In this document: positions 36,662-44,826 of the stretch, piece after piece
Position numbering within the stretch: position 1 is the stretch's first letter
How the letters are laid out: every line of letters begins with the position of its first letter
Assembly: GCF_042853465.1 (NCBI RefSeq)
Contig: NZ_AP031497.1
Location: forward strand, 868,001 to 932,000
DNA from: Simiduia litorea
Lineage (GTDB): Bacteria > Pseudomonadota > Gammaproteobacteria > Pseudomonadales > Cellvibrionaceae
Length of the DNA: 64,000 nucleotides
Direction of reading: 5' to 3'
Program-made: the position numbers and the translations under genes
The notes under the pieces: generated by a model
Database searches by the model: none
Seen by the model: only the letters and a program-made list of their open reading frames with translations
What the model was told of the DNA's origin: nothing

Positions 36662-37066
36662 ATGTCATCGGTAGTATCTAGGCCATTGGCCGCTAATAGC
36701 GAGGCAGCGCTGGCGCATTTTCAAGCGTTGTTGCAATTCGAAACCGACTGCTGGGATGTTCACCACGCCATCAGTAATAACCGCAAGGATTTTGTCTTGC
36801 TCGATGTGCGCGGCGAGGAGGCCTTTGGCGTCGGTCATATTGATGGCGCCATTAACCTGCCGCATTCGCGCCTCAACGAGCAGGCGTTGGCGAACTACCC
36901 AGCCGATACCTTGTTCGTCGTCTATTGCGCAGGGCCGCACTGTAACGCAACGGAAAAAGCCGCCATAAAGTTGGCCACACTGAAGCGGCCTGTTAAAAAA
37001 ATGATCGGCGGTGTGACTGGTTGGCTTGATGAAGGTTTTAGCTTGGTGTCTGGCGTCAATGCCTGA
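36662..37066 (+). CDS. Rhodanese-like sulfurtransferase domain protein
   Basis: 134 residues from ATG 36662, with AGGAGG five bases upstream (the frame opens at a GTG at 36656). It shows the rhodanese pattern: FVLLDVRGEEAFGVGHIDGAINLPH and the active-site loop VVYCAGPHCNATEKAA with Cys at the catalytic position, then VKKMIGGVTGW. Single-domain rhodaneses transfer sulfane sulfur. It overlaps the next gene and is divergent from the GlxA-type regulator. Confidence 0.9.
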   Translation: MSSVVSRPLAANSEAALAHFQALLQFETDCWDVHHAISNNRKDFVLLDVRGEEAFGVGHIDGAINLPHSRLNEQALANYPADTLFVVYCAGPHCNATEKAAIKLATLKRPVKKMIGGVTGWLDEGFSLVSGVNA

Positions 37067-37550
37067 TCATCGGCTAGTTACTGTCAGGCCTGCGCTGGCC
37101 GAGGATGGCCCGCGCATACTCAGCATGATGGGCTCGCTCGCGGCATTCGAAGGTTACGCCGATGATTTTGCCGTTACCCTTGAGGCGCTTGAGCAGCGGC
37201 TATTTATACAGCGCGACTTTAGTGTGTTGGTAGCAGACGTGAATGGCTCAGCGGTGGGTATGTTGGTGTATTACTCCCTACCGTTTTCCTACGACTTAAC
37301 GCCATGGTTGTACATGAAGGAGTTGTTTGTTGAGCCGCACCTGCGCAATTTAGGGGTGGGCAAAAAACTCCTGGCGTCTTTAGCGCGCGAATGCCAAAAC
37401 GCCGGCGGGCGAAAGATACGTTGGGATGTGTTGGCGAGTAATGAACCGGCCGCGAGGTTTTATAAGGCGCAAGGTGCCGTGGACAATGAGCACTGGCGAC
37501 TGTTCAGCCTAGACGCGGCGGCGATTGCTAATTTGGCCAATAGCTCCTAA
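37059..37550 (+). CDS. GNAT-family N-acetyltransferase
   Basis: 163 residues from ATG 37059, which overlaps the rhodanese stop by eight bases; the frame is open to 37026. Motif A reads LFVEPHLRNLGVGKKLLASL with the acetyl-CoA loop (R-x-x-G-x-G variant RNLGVG), followed by WDVLASNEPAARFYKAQGA. It resembles diamine acetyltransferase-like GNATs. The substrate is unknown. Overlap indicates coupled translation with the rhodanese. Confidence 0.88.
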   Translation: MPDHRLVTVRPALAEDGPRILSMMGSLAAFEGYADDFAVTLEALEQRLFIQRDFSVLVADVNGSAVGMLVYYSLPFSYDLTPWLYMKELFVEPHLRNLGVGKKLLASLARECQNAGGRKIRWDVLASNEPAARFYKAQGAVDNEHWRLFSLDAAAIANLANSS

Positions 37551-37909
37551 CTTTTTCGACGTTACATCTGTTGTTTACGGTTTGTTTCTCTCACGCTCAC
37601 TCACCATTTTTAACTTCTCGCTTGGATTTCACCCGTGGGCTTTCACATTCACGACAACAATGTAAGGTTGATTTGTTGCGCTGGGATCAACTTTCCGATC
37701 CATACTGGTTGATGTTTGGCTAAGGTGTGACGACTTGTGGAATAGTGTGTGTTTAGTTCAAATACATTTCCAGCGCCTTAGCGAAAGTGTTATCTCAGTA
37801 CTTGTTCGAAAAATAGGCTTGCTAAAACAGAAGTTACGATTTAAAGTGCGCGCCTGTTGGTTTTATATCAACTTAATAATCTTAAACACCCTTTCAAAGG
37901 AGGCTCAAT
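37551..37909. other. Gene-free stretch
   Basis: No coding or RNA feature could be supported. It precedes a short frame with a perfect ribosome site at 37910. Confidence 0.3.
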
Positions 37910-37972
37910 ATGTTTTACCAAATAGAAAATTCCAAGATGTTGGGCTTCGCTGTTAAAGCTTACTTCAAGTAA
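37910..37972 (+). CDS. Possible 20-residue peptide with strong ribosome site
   Basis: ATG 37910 is preceded by AAAGGAGG six bases upstream, the best Shine-Dalgarno match in the neighbourhood. The frame encodes MFYQIENSKMLGFAVKAYFK and stops at TAA 37970-37972. It resembles the first strand of a STAS/SpoIIAA-like domain, so it may be a truncated gene remnant, or a leader peptide upstream of the rtcB locus 228 bp further on. Confidence 0.35.
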   Translation: MFYQIENSKMLGFAVKAYFK

Positions 37973-38199
37973 GTGATTCTTTGCCCGTTTCAGGGCATAC
38001 AGATACCAGCCTAAAAAAGTTAATGCGAGCGTTTTAATCTAACGCTGGCTTGGCATCATTTTGCCCCAACATTTTTATCGCGTAGTACTGCGCTTTGGCG
38101 TAGGGCATCGCTCTATTAAAAATTTATGGCCGCCCGCTAATGGGGTGGTCAGGGGGATCTCTGTTTCAAAAATCAGCGATCGCCCGCAAGGAAAAAGAA

Positions 38200-39421
38200 A
38201 TGGGCAATTTAAAAGATAGTGAAATGGTTGTGCTGCCGGCGTCTAACAAGTGTGTGCCTGTGCGGTTGATTATTTCAAAAGACAATTGGTTAGAAACTGA
38301 TGCGCTAGATCAATTGCAGCGCGTTGCTGAGTTACCGGGTATGTGTGCGGCCTTCGGGCTACCGGATTTACACCCTGGCAAAGGTCATCCTATCGGCGCG
38401 GCGTTTGTCTCGCGCGGTGTGGTGTATCCGCACTTGGTGCGGCAGTGATATTGGTTGTGGCATGGACCTTTGGCAGCTCGATGTGCGCGCACACAAAATT
38501 AATGCTGCGCAGTGGGAGCGCAAGCTTAAGTGGTTGGATGATGTTTGGTGTGGCGATGCTGCTGCCTGGCTTAAAACCTTTGGCTTGGATGGCTCACAGG
38601 CAACGCAACAGCAAAACCAAAAGCTGGGCAGCATCGGCGGCGGTAATCACTTTGCCGAAGTGCAAGCGGTACAGCAGGTGTTTGATGCGGCAGCGTTGGC
38701 GGCGTGCGGTCTCGATAAAAATAGTGTGGTGTTATTGGCGCACAGCGGGTCCCGCGGCTTGGGTCAGGATATTTTAACGCAGCATATTGAAGCTTTCGGC
38801 AGTGCGGGTTTGTTAGCTGGGCAATAGCAGGCTTATATGCAGCAGCATGATTTTGCCGATGCCTGGGCTGTTGCAAACCGCGCCTTGATTGCTCAGCGCA
38901 TCGGCAGCGCGTTGCGTTTAGGGTTGCGGCCGTTGCTCGACGTATCTCACAACCATGTGCGGCCCTTGCGTCATGAGGAGGCGATATGCCTGCAATTGGA
39001 TGTACAGGCAGGGCAGCGTTATTGGCTGCACCGCAAAGGCGCTAGCCCTTCTACGGAGGGGCTGGTGATGATCCCTGGATCGCGCGGCAGCTTGAGTTAC
39101 CTAGTACAACCTCGGTCGCAAAATTTAGCGGCTTTGGCACAGGGCGGTTTTTCCGTGGCGCACGGCGCCGGTAGAAAATGGAAACGCAGTGATTGCAAGG
39201 CGCGATTACTTAAACACATGCAGGTGAAAGACTTGGAATCGACAGTCTACGGCAGCCGAGTGATTTGCAAACAGCGGGACTTGTTGTTTGAAGAGGCACC
39301 GCAAGCGTATAAAAATATTGATCGGGTGGTAGCAGATTTGGTGGCCGCGGGCTTGATAGACCTTGTGGCCAGTTTCAAACCTGTGCTGACCTACAAAACC
39401 ATGAGGAATTCACAATGCTAA
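38200..39421 (+). pseudogene. rtcB: rtcB2-type RNA ligase gene broken by frameshift and amber codon
   Basis: The reading spans about 406 codons from ATG 38200 (AAGGA upstream) to TGA 39419-39421 and is RtcB throughout: LPDLHPGKGHPIGAAFVSRG, then the metal-site core SDIGCGMDLWQLD, GSIGGGNHFAEV, LLAHSGSRGLG, LDVSHNHV and the guanylylated-His region SVAHGAGRKW. Two lesions break it: an extra C at 38440 (TTGGTG-C-GGCAGT, shifting the frame between LV and SDIGCGM) and an in-frame TAG at 38825-38827 between LLAGQ and QAYMQQHD. RtcB ligases seal 2',3'-cyclic-phosphate RNA ends. Its stop overlaps prfH, the usual RtcB2-PrfH arrangement. As read, no full-length enzyme can be made. Confidence 0.9.
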
Positions 39422-40116
39422 ATGCAGATCTAAAAAAGCCAGATAAAAAAATCTACCTGCAAATTAGTGCAGGACAAGGCCCCAGAGAATGTGGCTGGGT
39501 AGTGGCGAAAGTTACCAAGCAACTACTGGCGGCGGCCGCTCAGCAAAAGGTGTGCGCTACCCAATTGGAAGTGCGTGCCTTTGACAAAAATGCGTTAAGA
39601 CAAAATGTGTTAACGCCCGAAGTGGCCAGCTATAAGTCGGCGCTTATTAGCCTGTCTGGTGCGGGTGCCCAGGCTTTAGCTGAGCAGTGGCAGGGCTCGG
39701 TAAAATGGCAGGGTGAAAGTCCGTTCAGGGTGGGTCATAAGCGCACCAATTGGTTTGTGGCCGTGCAGTGTGTTGAATGCAGCGAGCTTACCCAGGCTTC
39801 ACTTGCGCAATTGGAAAAAGACGTGCGATTCGAGGCCACGCGCTCGGGTGGGCCGGGTGGGCAGCACGTGAATAAAACCAGCAGTGCCGTGTGGGCTACG
39901 CATTTGCCTACGGGAATAAAGCTGCGGGTGGAATCTGATCGGTCACAGCATCGTAACCGCCGCATAGCATTGGAGCGTTTACAGCTGCAATTGAATGCGG
40001 TTGAGCAGGCCGCTGCTCAACAACAAGTGGCAGCGAATCGGCTGGGGCATTATCAACTAGAGCGGGGTAACGCCGTAAAAGTTTTTTGCGGCGCTGATTT
40101 CGTTGAAAAGCATTAA
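39415..40116 (+). CDS. prfH: Peptide chain release factor homologue PrfH
   Basis: 233 residues with the release-factor catalytic domain: RSGGPGGQHVNKTSSAVWA carries the GGQ tripeptide that triggers peptidyl-tRNA hydrolysis, followed by the basic stretch SDRSQHRNRRIALERL. It lacks the stop-codon-reading domains of RF1/RF2 and has instead a short N-terminal domain, as PrfH does. PrfH is known to act with RtcB2 on ribosomes damaged in the decoding centre. GAGG eight bases upstream supports ATG 39415, overlapping the rtcB stop by seven bases. The frame is intact although rtcB is not. Confidence 0.92.
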   Translation: MLNADLKKPDKKIYLQISAGQGPRECGWVVAKVTKQLLAAAAQQKVCATQLEVRAFDKNALRQNVLTPEVASYKSALISLSGAGAQALAEQWQGSVKWQGESPFRVGHKRTNWFVAVQCVECSELTQASLAQLEKDVRFEATRSGGPGGQHVNKTSSAVWATHLPTGIKLRVESDRSQHRNRRIALERLQLQLNAVEQAAAQQQVAANRLGHYQLERGNAVKVFCGADFVEKH

Positions 40117-40158
40117 CGGGTTTTTAATTAACCTTCAAAAAGGTAGCAGGAGAAAACG

Positions 40159-40314
40159 ATGACCATGATTTGCCAATGTAACAAACAAAATTTTTGGGAA
40201 AACCAATGTCTGCCAGACGTGTTCGCACGCTGGCGACAGCTAATAGAAAACATGTGGATAACAGAACATGAAATTACAAGACGTAGAAGAAGTTATTGCC
40301 TGTCTCGGCGATGA
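40159..40314 (+). CDS. Possible 51-residue small protein overlapping the next gene
   Basis: ATG 40159 has AGGAG seven bases upstream. The frame encodes a Cys/Trp-containing peptide (MTMICQCNKQNFWENQCLPD) and a basic tail, ending at TGA 40312-40314, 47 bp inside the following gene. The following ATG 40268 has no ribosome site of its own, so reading this small frame could deliver ribosomes to it. No homologue recognised. Confidence 0.4.
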   Translation: MTMICQCNKQNFWENQCLPDVFARWRQLIENMWITEHEITRRRRSYCLSRR

Positions 40315-41224
40315 GCGCCGGATATTTCGCTATTTTAAAGATCGCTATTGTTTTGACTTGTTAGTGTTAGCGCTACAGCGCCAACAAATGGCGCAAGTCA
40401 GCGTGTCGCAATTAAAAGCCGGGTCTTTGGCGCGTTACCTGCAAAAGCCAATTCTGGCCAATGCCTTAAAACACTGTGGCGCCGGCGTGTTAGACATAAA
40501 CAGCTTTGGCCCAGTGGAGCCGGTGCAAACCTTGCCTTTGTCCATCACCTTGGCGCGCTGGGGAGAGGGCGATAGGGGCTGGGATCAAACCTCGCGCAAC
40601 CAATGCAACCTAGTGTTGCAACTGAATTTCGATAGCGGCCATAACGCTCGCTATCATCGTCTCGTTAACCCCGCAAACGATTACGGCCCGTTCGAATTCT
40701 ACGGCCACCCTATACATAAACAAGGCCGGAAAACCCTGGCCTGGGTGCGCCTAGATATTGACTTTACAACCGGTGAAGTACTCATAGAAGAAATTCAGAA
40801 CGATTGGCTTCGCAAAGCGAAAGGCGTGCTAGACCGAATAAACCGCCGCCGCACCCGCAGCCCGCAGGCCAAACCGCAGGACGTGATTCGCACGATTAAT
40901 GGCAGTTACGAAGACCTCGTCACTTATGTCGAGACAGAGCTGCAACCCTACCGCGCGCTTTGGTCTGAGGCCGCCATGCTGGCTGCCATCCGCTTCATAA
41001 AAGATGACTTGGGAATCAACACGGTTTACTACCACAGTTTCGACACCGGCATAAAACTCAAGCGCGTCGGCGGTGCACCACCACGCTCCATGTACACCAC
41101 ACTGCCCAAGCAATTCGGTTTCGAACTCACCACCGAAGTGCCGGCGATGTTGGCTACACACAAACATTCTCGGCGCTATATCAAAGCGATAGAGAAGCCT
41201 AGTTGGTTTAGGCGGGAGCTATAA
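40268..41224 (+). CDS. Unrecognised 318-residue protein in the rtcB-prfH operon
   Basis: A soluble alpha/beta-looking protein without signal or membrane segments. Notable parts are NFDSGHNARYHRLVNPAND, FEFYGHPIHKQGRKTLAWVR, the acidic VLIEEIQNDWLRKAKG and YYHSFDTGIKLKRVGG. An EIQxDW motif of this kind also appears in some large phage-encoded proteins of unknown function; that likeness is from memory and weak. The gene lies 151 bp after prfH on the same strand and overlaps the 51-residue frame. A role linked to RNA repair is suggested only by position. Confidence 0.75.
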   Translation: MKLQDVEEVIACLGDERRIFRYFKDRYCFDLLVLALQRQQMAQVSVSQLKAGSLARYLQKPILANALKHCGAGVLDINSFGPVEPVQTLPLSITLARWGEGDRGWDQTSRNQCNLVLQLNFDSGHNARYHRLVNPANDYGPFEFYGHPIHKQGRKTLAWVRLDIDFTTGEVLIEEIQNDWLRKAKGVLDRINRRRTRSPQAKPQDVIRTINGSYEDLVTYVETELQPYRALWSEAAMLAAIRFIKDDLGINTVYYHSFDTGIKLKRVGGAPPRSMYTTLPKQFGFELTTEVPAMLATHKHSRRYIKAIEKPSWFRREL

Positions 41225-41529
41225 AGAGAGATGGTGGGAAGGTGATAGGTAATGGGTTTGGGGTTTAGGTGCAGTGATAAGGGGGGCGCTTATTAGTCTT
41301 AAGCCGCAAGCCGCCAGATGGTTTTCAATTGCTAGGGGGTTGGTTACAGAAAGTTGGCCGCAGGCAACGAGCAATGGTACTGCAAGCCACTTAACGTTCG
41401 GTACCGCGCCTAGTGTGTCGGTCACGTATTTAAGTTTGCAATCACAAACCGCTCTATATCGACCATCTCTAAAATGCCGTCCTTTTTAAGTCTGTCATGG
41501 TAACTGGCTATTTTTAGGAAAGCTTCCTG
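41225..41529. other. Gene-free stretch between convergent genes
   Basis: No gene, RNA or clear terminator could be supported; a G-rich run lies near 41240-41290. Confidence 0.3.
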
Positions 41530-42021
41530 TCAGCTTTCTTTTATGCAGAAAACCCTTATTTCATTCGGGCTAATCTTGTGACAAAGCATGATGCATAGCG
41601 CCTGAACCAGTGATTGCTTGTCTTGCCAATGGAAATAGGCTGCAAGCCGGTCTTTAACTACATCGAGAGCAAGCAAGATCGGTATTGCGCCTTGTTCTGT
41701 TTTAAATTCGGTATGCTTTGTAATGAACTCATCGCCAACTGACAGTGGCGCAGAAGGAAATTCGACAACAATGTCGGTCTTGTCACTCACATAAACTCTA
41801 CCCTTTTTCTGAAACCCTAATGCTTTCATGGCCCTTTGTAGGGCGCTTGGTGATTGGTAAGAAATATCTACCATGTCGATATCTTTGGTTAGATAGCGGT
41901 TATCTGTATAGCAGGCCACGGCTAACCCGCCCACTAAAACAACGTCGATATTTCTCGCTTTTAAGTGCTGCGCAATATGGCCGGCGAGCTGAAGCATTGA
42001 AAATTGCGAGATATCTGTCAT
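41530..42021 (-). CDS. Nucleotidyltransferase (AbiEii/DUF6036-like), putative toxin
   Basis: 163 residues. The N-terminal part has the minimal nucleotidyltransferase signature: VVLVGGLAVACYTDNRYLTKDIDMVD, with the Gly-Gly loop, the Arg-x-Thr-x-Asp-x-Asp catalytic acids and, later, TDIVVEFP with the third acid. Small solitary transferases of this kind are toxins in AbiE/MenAT-like systems or act on tRNA. Its ATG overlaps the stop of the winged-helix gene by four bases, a tight two-gene unit on the minus strand. Confidence 0.8.
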   Translation of the reverse strand: MTDISQFSMLQLAGHIAQHLKARNIDVVLVGGLAVACYTDNRYLTKDIDMVDISYQSPSALQRAMKALGFQKKGRVYVSDKTDIVVEFPSAPLSVGDEFITKHTEFKTEQGAIPILLALDVVKDRLAAYFHWQDKQSLVQALCIMLCHKISPNEIRVFCIKES

Positions 42022-42422
42022 AGCGTTAACTTGGTTTGTTTTGTAGTTTTACTGCGCGGTACTTTTAACGATTTTTCATCGGCATACACCACAGGCTTCT
42101 CTGCTTTGCGGGGTCTGTTTCGAGTCATCGTGAGTTTTGTGATTAAGTCTTGAGGGTAGGCCTCAATAGCTTTTCTTATGAGCGCCGTTAGCTGCACTAA
42201 GAATGGATAGCGGGGGTTCAGCTCGTACTCTTGTAATTTCCCAATAGCACGGCTTACCACCACGCCATCTTCCTCCATACGGATAAGCTGTTTTTGAATC
42301 GCGTTTTGGGAGGAACTATAGAATTCTGCAATCGCCTTACCGTAGCCTCTTTCGCGTAACAGTAAGTAGATCAAGATCTTCTCCTGGCTCTCTGCCCGCA
42401 ATATACCTTTGAGTACAAACAT
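42018..42422 (-). CDS. Winged-helix regulator, putative antitoxin of the nucleotidyltransferase
   Basis: 134 residues with an ArsR/MarR-like winged helix in the first 75 (EKILIYLLLRERGYGKAIAEFY, NAIQKQLIRMEEDGVVVSRA) and a basic, disordered tail (PRSKTTKQTKLTL). It precedes and overlaps the transferase gene. The promoter region upstream carries near-perfect palindromes suited to autoregulation. The arrangement matches wHTH antitoxin plus transferase toxin modules; activity is unproven. Confidence 0.78.
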   Translation of the reverse strand: MFVLKGILRAESQEKILIYLLLRERGYGKAIAEFYSSSQNAIQKQLIRMEEDGVVVSRAIGKLQEYELNPRYPFLVQLTALIRKAIEAYPQDLITKLTMTRNRPRKAEKPVVYADEKSLKVPRSKTTKQTKLTL

Positions 42423-42436
42423 CGCCTGATACCGTA

Positions 42437-42497
42437 TATACCAACTATTGGTATATATTAACCATAATATGGTTTTTGTAAACCAATAGTTGGTATA
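42437..42497. promoter_or_regulatory. Three palindromic operator-like sites upstream of the wHTH/transferase pair
   Basis: Site 1 is a perfect 19-bp palindrome TATACCAACTATTGGTATA (42437-42455). Site 2 is AACCATAATATGGTT (42460-42474). Site 3, CCAATAGTTGGTATA (42483-42497), repeats site 1 in inverse orientation. All lie within 80 bp of the wHTH start codon and probably bind that protein. Confidence 0.75.
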
Positions 42498-42612
42498 ACG
42501 TAAATAGTGGGGCTATGTAGGGTGATTTAGACGGTCCCCAGTCGCGGTTCGCCATTTCTTCAGTGCTGGGCGTGAGGCATTTTCTATTAAGCTGGCTAAC
42601 CGATTGGCGTTT

Positions 42613-42676
42613 GAGCCGAATAGTCGCTTTTATTCGGCTCATTCAGTGAGCCAAATAGCGCCTATATTCGGCTCAC
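42613..42676. repeat. Two consecutive related hairpins with TATTCGGCTC arms
   Basis: GAGCCGAATA/TATTCGGCTC (42613-42622 with 42631-42640) and GTGAGCCAAATA/TATTCGGCTCAC (42646-42657 with 42665-42676, one mismatch). Both share the arm sequence. They lie in a gene-free stretch and may be operators left from a lost regulator gene or small repeat elements. Confidence 0.6.
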
Positions 42677-42863
42677 CAATAAGCTCAAGAAGTACACAAT
42701 AGCGTCATATCGCTCTGGATATGTCGATTTTTTAAGAAAATGTAAACATATCGCTTTGACAGGTCGATGGCATCGACATGTAGGAAATGCGAGTGACCAA
42801 AGGAAGCGGTAATAATCACCCCAGGGCCCGTTTAGTCTTAGCGCTGCCCTTAATGGCAACGAT

Positions 42864-42890
42864 AATACAAAGATTGACAATCTTTGTATT
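42864..42890. promoter_or_regulatory. Palindromic operator upstream of parDE
   Basis: A perfect 12-bp inverted repeat AATACAAAGATT/AATCTTTGTATT around a GAC centre, 45 bp before the parD start codon. It is positioned for autoregulation by the ribbon-helix-helix antitoxin. Confidence 0.7.
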
Positions 42891-42934
42891 TCTGCCTAGC
42901 CTCTCTTGAAGCAATATCGACCCTTGGAGGCATC

Positions 42935-43192
42935 ATGCATATCTCACTAACAGCCGAACTAGAGTCTCGTGTTAAAGCCAAAGTTGAAACGGGTTTGTAC
43001 AACAATGCCAGTGAGGTCATCCGCGAAGCCCTACGCTTTATGGAGACCCACGAAGATTGGATTCGCGAAGTAAAGCTGGAGCGTTTGCGGGAGCAACTTC
43101 AGGTTGGTGCAGATCAACTAAACCGTGGTGAAGGGATAAGCATCGCGTCAAAAGCCGCGTTGGATATACTGTTCGACGACATTCAGCGCTAG
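42935..43192 (+). CDS. parD: ParD-family ribbon-helix-helix antitoxin
   Basis: 85 residues from ATG 42935 with GGAGG four bases upstream. The N-terminal ribbon-helix-helix (MHISLTAELESRVKAKVETG, NNASEVIREALRFME) binds DNA; the C-terminal helix (WIREVKLERLREQLQVG) binds the toxin. A type II antitoxin that neutralises the ParE protein encoded six bases downstream and represses the pair through the palindrome at 42864-42890. Confidence 0.93.
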   Translation: MHISLTAELESRVKAKVETGLYNNASEVIREALRFMETHEDWIREVKLERLREQLQVGADQLNRGEGISIASKAALDILFDDIQR

Positions 43193-43198
43193 CCAGCA

Positions 43199-43498
43199 GT
43201 GCACGTTTATTCGTTGTTAATATCACCCGTCGCAAAAGAAGACTTAAAAAGTATCTATGATTTTGGGCTTCACCAATGGGGCAAAGCGCAATCCGACAGC
43301 TATCTGAACGTGTTAAAAGATCAACTTTGGATGCTCACAGAACAGCCACTCATGGGGGTGGAACGCCCCGAACTCCTGCCGCACACCCGAAGCCTTCCTG
43401 TTCAAAGCCATACCCTGTTTTACCGCATTACCGCTACACACATTGAAATTATACGGGTGCTCCACGGCCGCCAAGACCCGCATCGGCAGCTCAAGTAG
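43199..43498 (+). CDS. parE: ParE-family toxin
   Basis: 99 residues of the RelE/ParE fold: YSLLISPVAKEDLKSIYDFG, FYRITATHIEIIRVLHGRQD. ParE toxins poison DNA gyrase. The start is GTG 43199, six bases after the parD stop. The gene is complete, and together with parD it forms an intact type II module. Confidence 0.92.
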   Translation: MHVYSLLISPVAKEDLKSIYDFGLHQWGKAQSDSYLNVLKDQLWMLTEQPLMGVERPELLPHTRSLPVQSHTLFYRITATHIEIIRVLHGRQDPHRQLK

Positions 43499-43576
43499 CG
43501 AAACCCTTGCGGTTTGCAAAACACTTTTTGAATCCTGGTCTGTGCAAGGGTTCATTGTGAATGACGTAAAAGTATT

Positions 43577-44150
43577 TCTTGTCACTTTTTGTGCGAACAA
43601 AAGTAACCAGCCGAAGCGCAGCGGAGACCACGCATGAATATGCGAGTGACCGCAGGGTGCGGTAATATCGCCCCAGACTACGTGCTAATCCAGTCAAAGC
43701 ATCCCATTTAGGGGCCGCGAAAACAGGCGTACCCGAAGCGTCGGACCGGTCAAGCGACATCGAGATCCTGCAGATGGCCGTGCCACGGATAGAGATTGAA
43801 TATTCGTGAGTTTTCTTTGTCACTTTTGTGCGAACAAAAGTAACCCAGCCGGAGCGTCGCGGAGACCACGCATGAAAATGCGAGTGACCATAGGGAGCGG
43901 TAATATCGCCCCAGACTCCGCGCTGTTCCATTCAAAACACCCCATTTAGGGGCCGCGAAAACAGGCGTACCCGAAGCGTCGGACCGGTCGAGCGGCATCG
44001 AGATCCAGCGGATTGTAGTCCCATGGAGGGAGGCAATTATTTTTGAGTTCTCTTTGTCACTTTTGTGCGAACAAAAGTAACCAAAAATCGCCCCAACTCC
44101 ACGCTTATCCAGTCAAAGTACCCCATTTAGGGGCCGCGAAAACAGGCGTC
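43577..44150. repeat. Three tandem copies of a ~238-bp repeat
   Basis: The landmark GTCACTTTTGTGCGAACAAAAG begins at 43581 (one extra T), 43819 and 44056, a period of 238 and 237 bp. Shared blocks also include GGAGACCACGCATGAAAATG, CCCCATTTAGGGGCCGCG and ACCCGAAGCGTCGGACCGGT. The third copy lacks the middle of the unit. A degenerate relative lies at about 42770-42860. CTTTTGTGCGAACAAAAG forms a small hairpin in each. Frames here repeat the same peptide and are not genes. Confidence 0.9.
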
Positions 44151-44200
44151 CCTGCCTGATCGTCGCTTAATTGGGCGTCGTTCCCAATTAACCCCAAAAT

Positions 44201-44427
44201 GTGAAACTTTGAATGGGCGCTACGAAACGGGGAGAAGTAGAGCAAAAACAGATCTTTAATCAAACCGGGCGCGGTAATAGTCGCTGATGTGCATGGACCT
44301 CGGTGCCCCTTGAGGGTATGCACTAATGCAGTGATGGCAGGAGCCATGGAGCTGCTAATGGGCCGTCCTGCGGATGGCCGCCCCGCCCCAAACTGGGAAA
44401 CTTTGAATGGGCGCTACGAAACGGGGT
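44201..44427. repeat. 32-bp direct repeat pair in gene-free DNA before dcm
   Basis: GAAACTTTGAATGGGCGCTA (and flanks, through ACGAAACGGGG) occurs at 44201-44232 and 44396-44427. The whole stretch 43499-44826 has no credible gene: it holds the 238-bp tandem repeats, this pair and about 400 bp before dcm where nothing was recognised. Confidence 0.7.
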
Positions 44428-44826
44428 GGGGGAAGATCAAAGGCGCCATATACTTGCTAACCCATGGATATCAACATAGGTGGAGGTTAAGGCGAAACGC
44501 CGATTCGAATGGGTAACGCAGGCGGCTAAAATGTATACAGAGTGATTGCTTCTAAGTCAGTCTAGGCATTTGGATGTTGTCCGCCAATGCAGCCTTAGCA
44601 ATTCACTTGGGTTGCTCCAAGTAAGGGCTAATGCATTTAACGCTCTAAGGTATTAAAGTCCCGAGGCTTGCTCTAATTGAATTGAGTGATACTATGCCAA
44701 AGCATGTATGAATAGACAGTGTCCGGTCCGCGTGAGGGAAGCGCCGGTTTCATAGTTAGGGTATTAAGTCGTGCGTTCACCGTTACATCAAGCCACACAA
44801 ATAATCTAAATTTTGAAGTAGAAATA

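Noticed and set aside
37735..37956. 73-codon plus-strand frame
   Set aside because: No ribosome site, and the well-placed AAAGGAGG inside it serves another frame.
38825..38827. Amber codon in rtcB read as a recoded amino acid
   Set aside because: A separate one-base insertion 385 bp upstream already breaks the frame, and no pyrrolysine or suppressor genes are visible; decay is the simpler reading.
43577..44150. CRISPR array
   Set aside because: The repeated unit is about 238 bp with only three copies and no short repeat/spacer alternation; no cas genes.
43491..44347. Several minus-strand frames giving similar peptides (SLDRSDASGTPVFAAPKW)
   Set aside because: They are the same non-coding 238-bp repeat translated several times, with no ribosome sites.
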